This document shows, piece after piece, positions 61,774-64,000 of a stretch of 64,000 nt of DNA. The position numbers and the translations under genes are program-made. The notes beneath the pieces are model-generated. The model saw only the letters and a program-made list of their open reading frames with translations, did not search any database and was not told the origin of the DNA. This stretch comes from DATKJY01 sp964540105 (GTDB taxonomy: Bacteria > Zixibacteria > MSB-5A5 > GN15 > FEB-12), in NCBI GenBank assembly GCA_964540105.1, contig CAZILL010000003.1, forward strand, positions 308,098-372,097, given 5' to 3'. Each line of letters opens with the position of its first letter. Position 1 is the stretch's first letter.

Positions 61774-62682
61774 ATGCGAAAGGGCCATGAATATCGGTCA
61801 CTTAGCTCCGTGCTAGCCGTGGTACTTCTCCTGTCTCTTGGTGGGTGCAGTAAGGATTCCAATCCAACCGATACTAATCCCCCACAGGGGCGCACAGCGA
61901 TCTCGATACCTCTGGAAAATGCGCTCAAGGGCGTGGTCATTCCGGCGAACACACCGACCCGTGTGGTAGTGACATTGCATACGCCTATCGATAACGGCGT
62001 CATGACCGCGGCTTCTATCGACATTGCCTCCACCATCAAGCATATCAACGTAGCCGCTCAATCTGTTCCCGGTGTTCTGCGTCAACTTGTGGCATCGCTG
62101 TTTAGCCCACAAGCAACTGCACAGGCCACGGTTCGAGTCGGAACCGACCCCGCAACAGTCTGCGATCAATCCCTAGTCTACGGGCCATACACGATTTCGA
62201 CCGAGTCCATTGGCCAACCGTCGCCTGATTCGATCGAGTTGAATTCGCCAACAATTCAGATTCTCAACAACGGGTACGCGGTGCTTTGCGTCGAGATAAC
62301 GACTTCCGTAGACGTAACGTTCGATCTGAACCAGCTTGAGGCTAAGGTGGCCAGACAGAATTGTGTTTTGCCATCGGACTTTGCAGGCACTTGGATCGGT
62401 ACATATGGCTGCGGTAACTCATGTGCATCGCCATTTGGCGGGGAAGTTGCACTCACCATCACGCAGAACGGGAGTTCCGCACAGTATATTGATCGGGGCG
62501 GTGACCACTATACTGGATCGATATGCGGCAACAAGTTCCGGTTTGAACGAGTTGACGTAGATGAGATCGAGCGCGGGACAATGACCCTAATTGATGCCAA
62601 TCACGCGATCAAACACTCCACTTGGCGAGGGAGGATCTATCCCTACTGCTGGGGAGATTGCACCGACACTCTGACGCGATAG
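61774..62682 (+). CDS. Lipoprotein of unknown function
   Basis: A 302-residue lipoprotein with signal peptide and lipobox LSLGGCSKD (Cys near 25). The ATG at 61774 is preferred (GAGG about 9 bases upstream, signal peptide directly after) to an ATG at 61645. A first beta domain has ISIPLENALKGVVIPANTPT; a second, from about 230, begins DFAGTWIGTYGCGNSC and includes LTITQNGSSAQYIDRGGDHY, similar to small beta-barrel lipocalin-like modules measured in secreted proteins. Function unknown. Lies at the right end of the putative island. Confidence 0.75.
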   Translation: MRKGHEYRSLSSVLAVVLLLSLGGCSKDSNPTDTNPPQGRTAISIPLENALKGVVIPANTPTRVVVTLHTPIDNGVMTAASIDIASTIKHINVAAQSVPGVLRQLVASLFSPQATAQATVRVGTDPATVCDQSLVYGPYTISTESIGQPSPDSIELNSPTIQILNNGYAVLCVEITTSVDVTFDLNQLEAKVARQNCVLPSDFAGTWIGTYGCGNSCASPFGGEVALTITQNGSSAQYIDRGGDHYTGSICGNKFRFERVDVDEIERGTMTLIDANHAIKHSTWRGRIYPYCWGDCTDTLTR

Positions 62683-63014
62683 AGAGACTTCGCTGAAACG
62701 AAGTCATCGGGTGCCGTTACCTTAAGTTGATGACCAAAGACATGCACACTCTGTCGGCTGTCCTACTACCGGGTCGAAAAGTATTTGCAATTCTTCAGAT
62801 TCATGGTAGCTTATTCACGGATGTTCGCGGTGTTCTCCCTCCCCCCACCCAGCATCCACCGGAGCCAGTTATCTGGCTCCTTTTGCATCCCCTACCCCGC
62901 CCGACTGCAAGAATAGGTACGAGTCACGTAGTCGCCATGTCGCATCTGTGTTTGGTTCGCCCTCAGAAAGCATACACCATCACCCACCGTGGTATTTGTC
63001 TGTTAGGTATCTGC

Positions 63015-63029
63015 TCCGACCTCCGGCAT
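63015..63029 (+). repeat. Right direct repeat (attR-like) of tRNA-Leu 3' end
   Basis: TCCGACCTCCGGCAT, identical to 53125-53139. The flanking bases do not continue the tRNA, so this is not a second tRNA gene but a copy of only its 3' end. Confidence 0.7.
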
Positions 63030-63161
63030 TGTTTAGTTGATTACATATAAGTCCTTCACACACCGTATGTGAAGTCGTTCTTCAGGTCCGTTCCCGCAGT
63101 AATGGCAGAGTCAGGCGCACCAGTTCCTAACTCGCGCCAGCCAACTCAACAGGCGTCCGTA

Positions 63162-63195
63162 CACGAGCCTTTGGCTGGAGTACCAAAGGCTCGTG
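63162..63195 (-). terminator. Strong hairpin after the right-edge dockerin gene
   Basis: CACGAGCCTTTGG (63162-63174) pairs perfectly with CCAAAGGCTCGTG (63183-63195), loop 8 nt. It lies 24 bases past the stop at 63219; no T-run on the minus strand, so termination strength is uncertain. Confidence 0.65.
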
Positions 63196-63218
63196 TTCAT
63201 TGCACTAATTGATCGCGC

Positions 63219-64000
63219 TCACGGACAGACCGGCAACTGCGCTGCCCCGTTCAGGTAGTCGATCAAAGCAAAGAGATCCGAGATGTCTATCGTACCGTCG
63301 GTATTCACGTCGTTTTCCTCCGCGCAGTTCGAGAGCGGAATACTCGTTCCCAGATAATCGACGACTGCGAAGACATCTGAGATATCGACGATATCGCCCG
63401 GATCACCGTCAGTGTTGCCGCGGAACCCCAGACAGCAAGCAATATGTAATAGGAATGACTGTTGATCGCTACCCGCAATGTTCGTCGCTACCACAGTAAT
63501 GTCGAAGTCCCCACCGGCGCTGGGTATCCACTCAATGACACCGGTGGACGAGTTGATCGTCATACCGGCAGGCGAGGTCGGGTTCAGCGCATAGTTCGGT
63601 GCAGGAAAGCCAGTTGCGTCAACATCATAGCTGTACAACTGACTCATCCGACCAGTCAATACTGGGGTCGATGTGATGTGGGGGGGCGCCTGCGTTGACG
63701 CAAAGGTCGCCGTTACACTCAGATCCGCTGTCACGTTGATGTCGGTTCGTGCTGCTGTCAGCACCCCGTCACTCCAGCTCACAAAGTGGTAGCCGGTATT
63801 CGGGGTCGCCGTTACCAGGGTCCCGCTTCCAAGATAGTCCACCGTCTGTGGACTCGTGCCAACGATCGAACCGTTCGCTCCCGCTGTATAGGTCAGCGTA
63901 TAGGTATTGATCGCGAACGTGGCCGTCACACTCAGATCGGCGGTTACGTTGATGTCGGTTCGGGCTGCTGTCAGCACCCCGTCACTCCAGCTCACAAAGT
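63219..64000 (-). CDS. Secreted repeat protein with InlB-type repeats and dockerin-like tail, 5' end beyond window
   Basis: Only the last 260 codons are present. Two InlB/Listeria-Bacteroides-type repeats (TYTAGANGSIVGTSPQTV; VTATPNTGYHFVSWSDG) are followed by a putative Ig module (PVLTGRMSQLYSYDVDATG; STGVIEWIPSAGG) and, after CCLGFRG, two dockerin-like loops (DGDPGDIVDISDVFAVVDYL; NDVNTDGTIDISDLFALIDY) ending AAQLPVCP. Likely a large surface or secreted protein. It begins about 200 bases beyond the right repeat of the putative island, so outside it. Confidence 0.85.
   Translation of the reverse strand, partial: FVSWSDGVLTAARTDINVTADLSVTATFAINTYTLTYTAGANGSIVGTSPQTVDYLGSGTLVTATPNTGYHFVSWSDGVLTAARTDINVTADLSVTATFASTQAPPHITSTPVLTGRMSQLYSYDVDATGFPAPNYALNPTSPAGMTINSSTGVIEWIPSAGGDFDITVVATNIAGSDQQSFLLHIACCLGFRGNTDGDPGDIVDISDVFAVVDYLGTSIPLSNCAEENDVNTDGTIDISDLFALIDYLNGAAQLPVCP
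63708..64000. repeat. Tandem repeat with 213-bp period
   Basis: Bases 63708-63787 recur almost unchanged at 63921-64000 (a handful of differences), a 71-codon period that matches one InlB-type protein repeat. More copies probably continue beyond the window. Confidence 0.85.

Larger units (their letters stand above)
62683..63218. other. Intergenic region carrying the right island junction
   Basis: Holds the tRNA-Leu 3'-end repeat (63015-63029) and a strong hairpin (63162-63195). An open frame at 62727-63050 has no ribosome site and crosses the repeat; I do not accept it as a gene. Confidence 0.5.

Noticed and set aside
63001..63040. Possible second tRNA-Leu at the TCCGACCTCCGGCAT match
   Set aside because: Only the last 14 tRNA bases match; no T-loop, anticodon arm or 5' acceptor strand upstream.
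62727..63050. 107-codon frame MMTKDMHTL...
   Set aside because: No ribosome site, no recognisable domain, and it crosses the attR-like repeat.

Overview
The window looks like a chromosomal piece of an uncultured bacterium of the FCB superphylum; candidate phylum Zixibacteria or a close relative is my best guess. This is inferred from the mix of secreted proteins with dockerin-like repeats (DVNGDG..DISDL) and a C-terminal FlgD/type IX-style sorting domain (NYPNPFNPST), lipoproteins with LAGC lipoboxes, DUF5666, DUF1573 and YceI proteins, class II ribonucleotide reductase and a eukaryote-type citrate synthase. No 16S or ribosomal protein gene is present, so the placement is not proven.

Layout. 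1-7.8 kb, all minus: a large secreted dockerin protein, then prfB (with an intact +1 frameshift site), pta, an aminotransferase and pckA, a central-carbon run linked by short gaps and one 4-nt overlap. 8.2-11.4 kb plus: FmdB-type zinc ribbon, GlcD-type FAD oxidase, citrate synthase. 11.5-17.5 kb minus: two tandem sensor kinases behind a structured leader, and a lipoprotein. 17.7-24.9 kb: a zinc-ribbon/PEGA/TPR membrane protein, an S9 peptidase, a SPOR lipoprotein, a cystathionine beta-synthase-type enzyme with a DUF1573 protein, and a ferredoxin. 25.1-31.8 kb minus: tRNA-Cys, tRNA-Gly, a GT-C membrane protein, glgA, galT, a GlmU-like protein and a DJ-1 protein, mostly sugar and glycogen metabolism. 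32-41.4 kb: phosphofructokinase with PPi-type signature residues, dockerin protein, tRNA-Thr with a gene running into it antisense, lexA with a likely self-operator, EF-G-like GTPase, YceI, RlmB-like methylase, pyrE, acpS and an unannotated 40-codon gene with its own promoter, ribosome site and terminator. 41.5-53 kb: Roadblock protein, nrdJ, a deacetylase-fold protein that has lost its catalytic residues, pyruvate kinase, a degenerate receiver domain, DinB, a trypsin-like lipoprotein next to a stand-alone copy of its N-terminal domain, and PBP1A.

53.1-63.0 kb is the most interesting part. It starts at the 3' end of tRNA-Leu(CAA), whose last 14 bases plus the following T recur as an exact 15-bp direct repeat at 63015-63029; the 9.9 kb between behaves like a genomic island. 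Decayed serine-recombinase and transposase pieces lie inside both ends. Its core is a tight minus-strand operon: ECF sigma factor, soluble zinc-binding anti-sigma candidate, a 912-residue TPR-CHAT (caspase-like) protein, and a subtilisin with dockerin repeats whose start overlaps the CHAT stop. The first three resemble, without any CRISPR gene, the logic of the type III-E Craspase system, where a TPR-CHAT protease (Csx29) cleaves a protein (Csx30) that restrains an ECF-type sigma factor. I propose it as a proteolysis-gated sigma switch controlling secreted proteins; this is inference from gene content.

The window ends in the 3' part of another repeat-rich dockerin protein.
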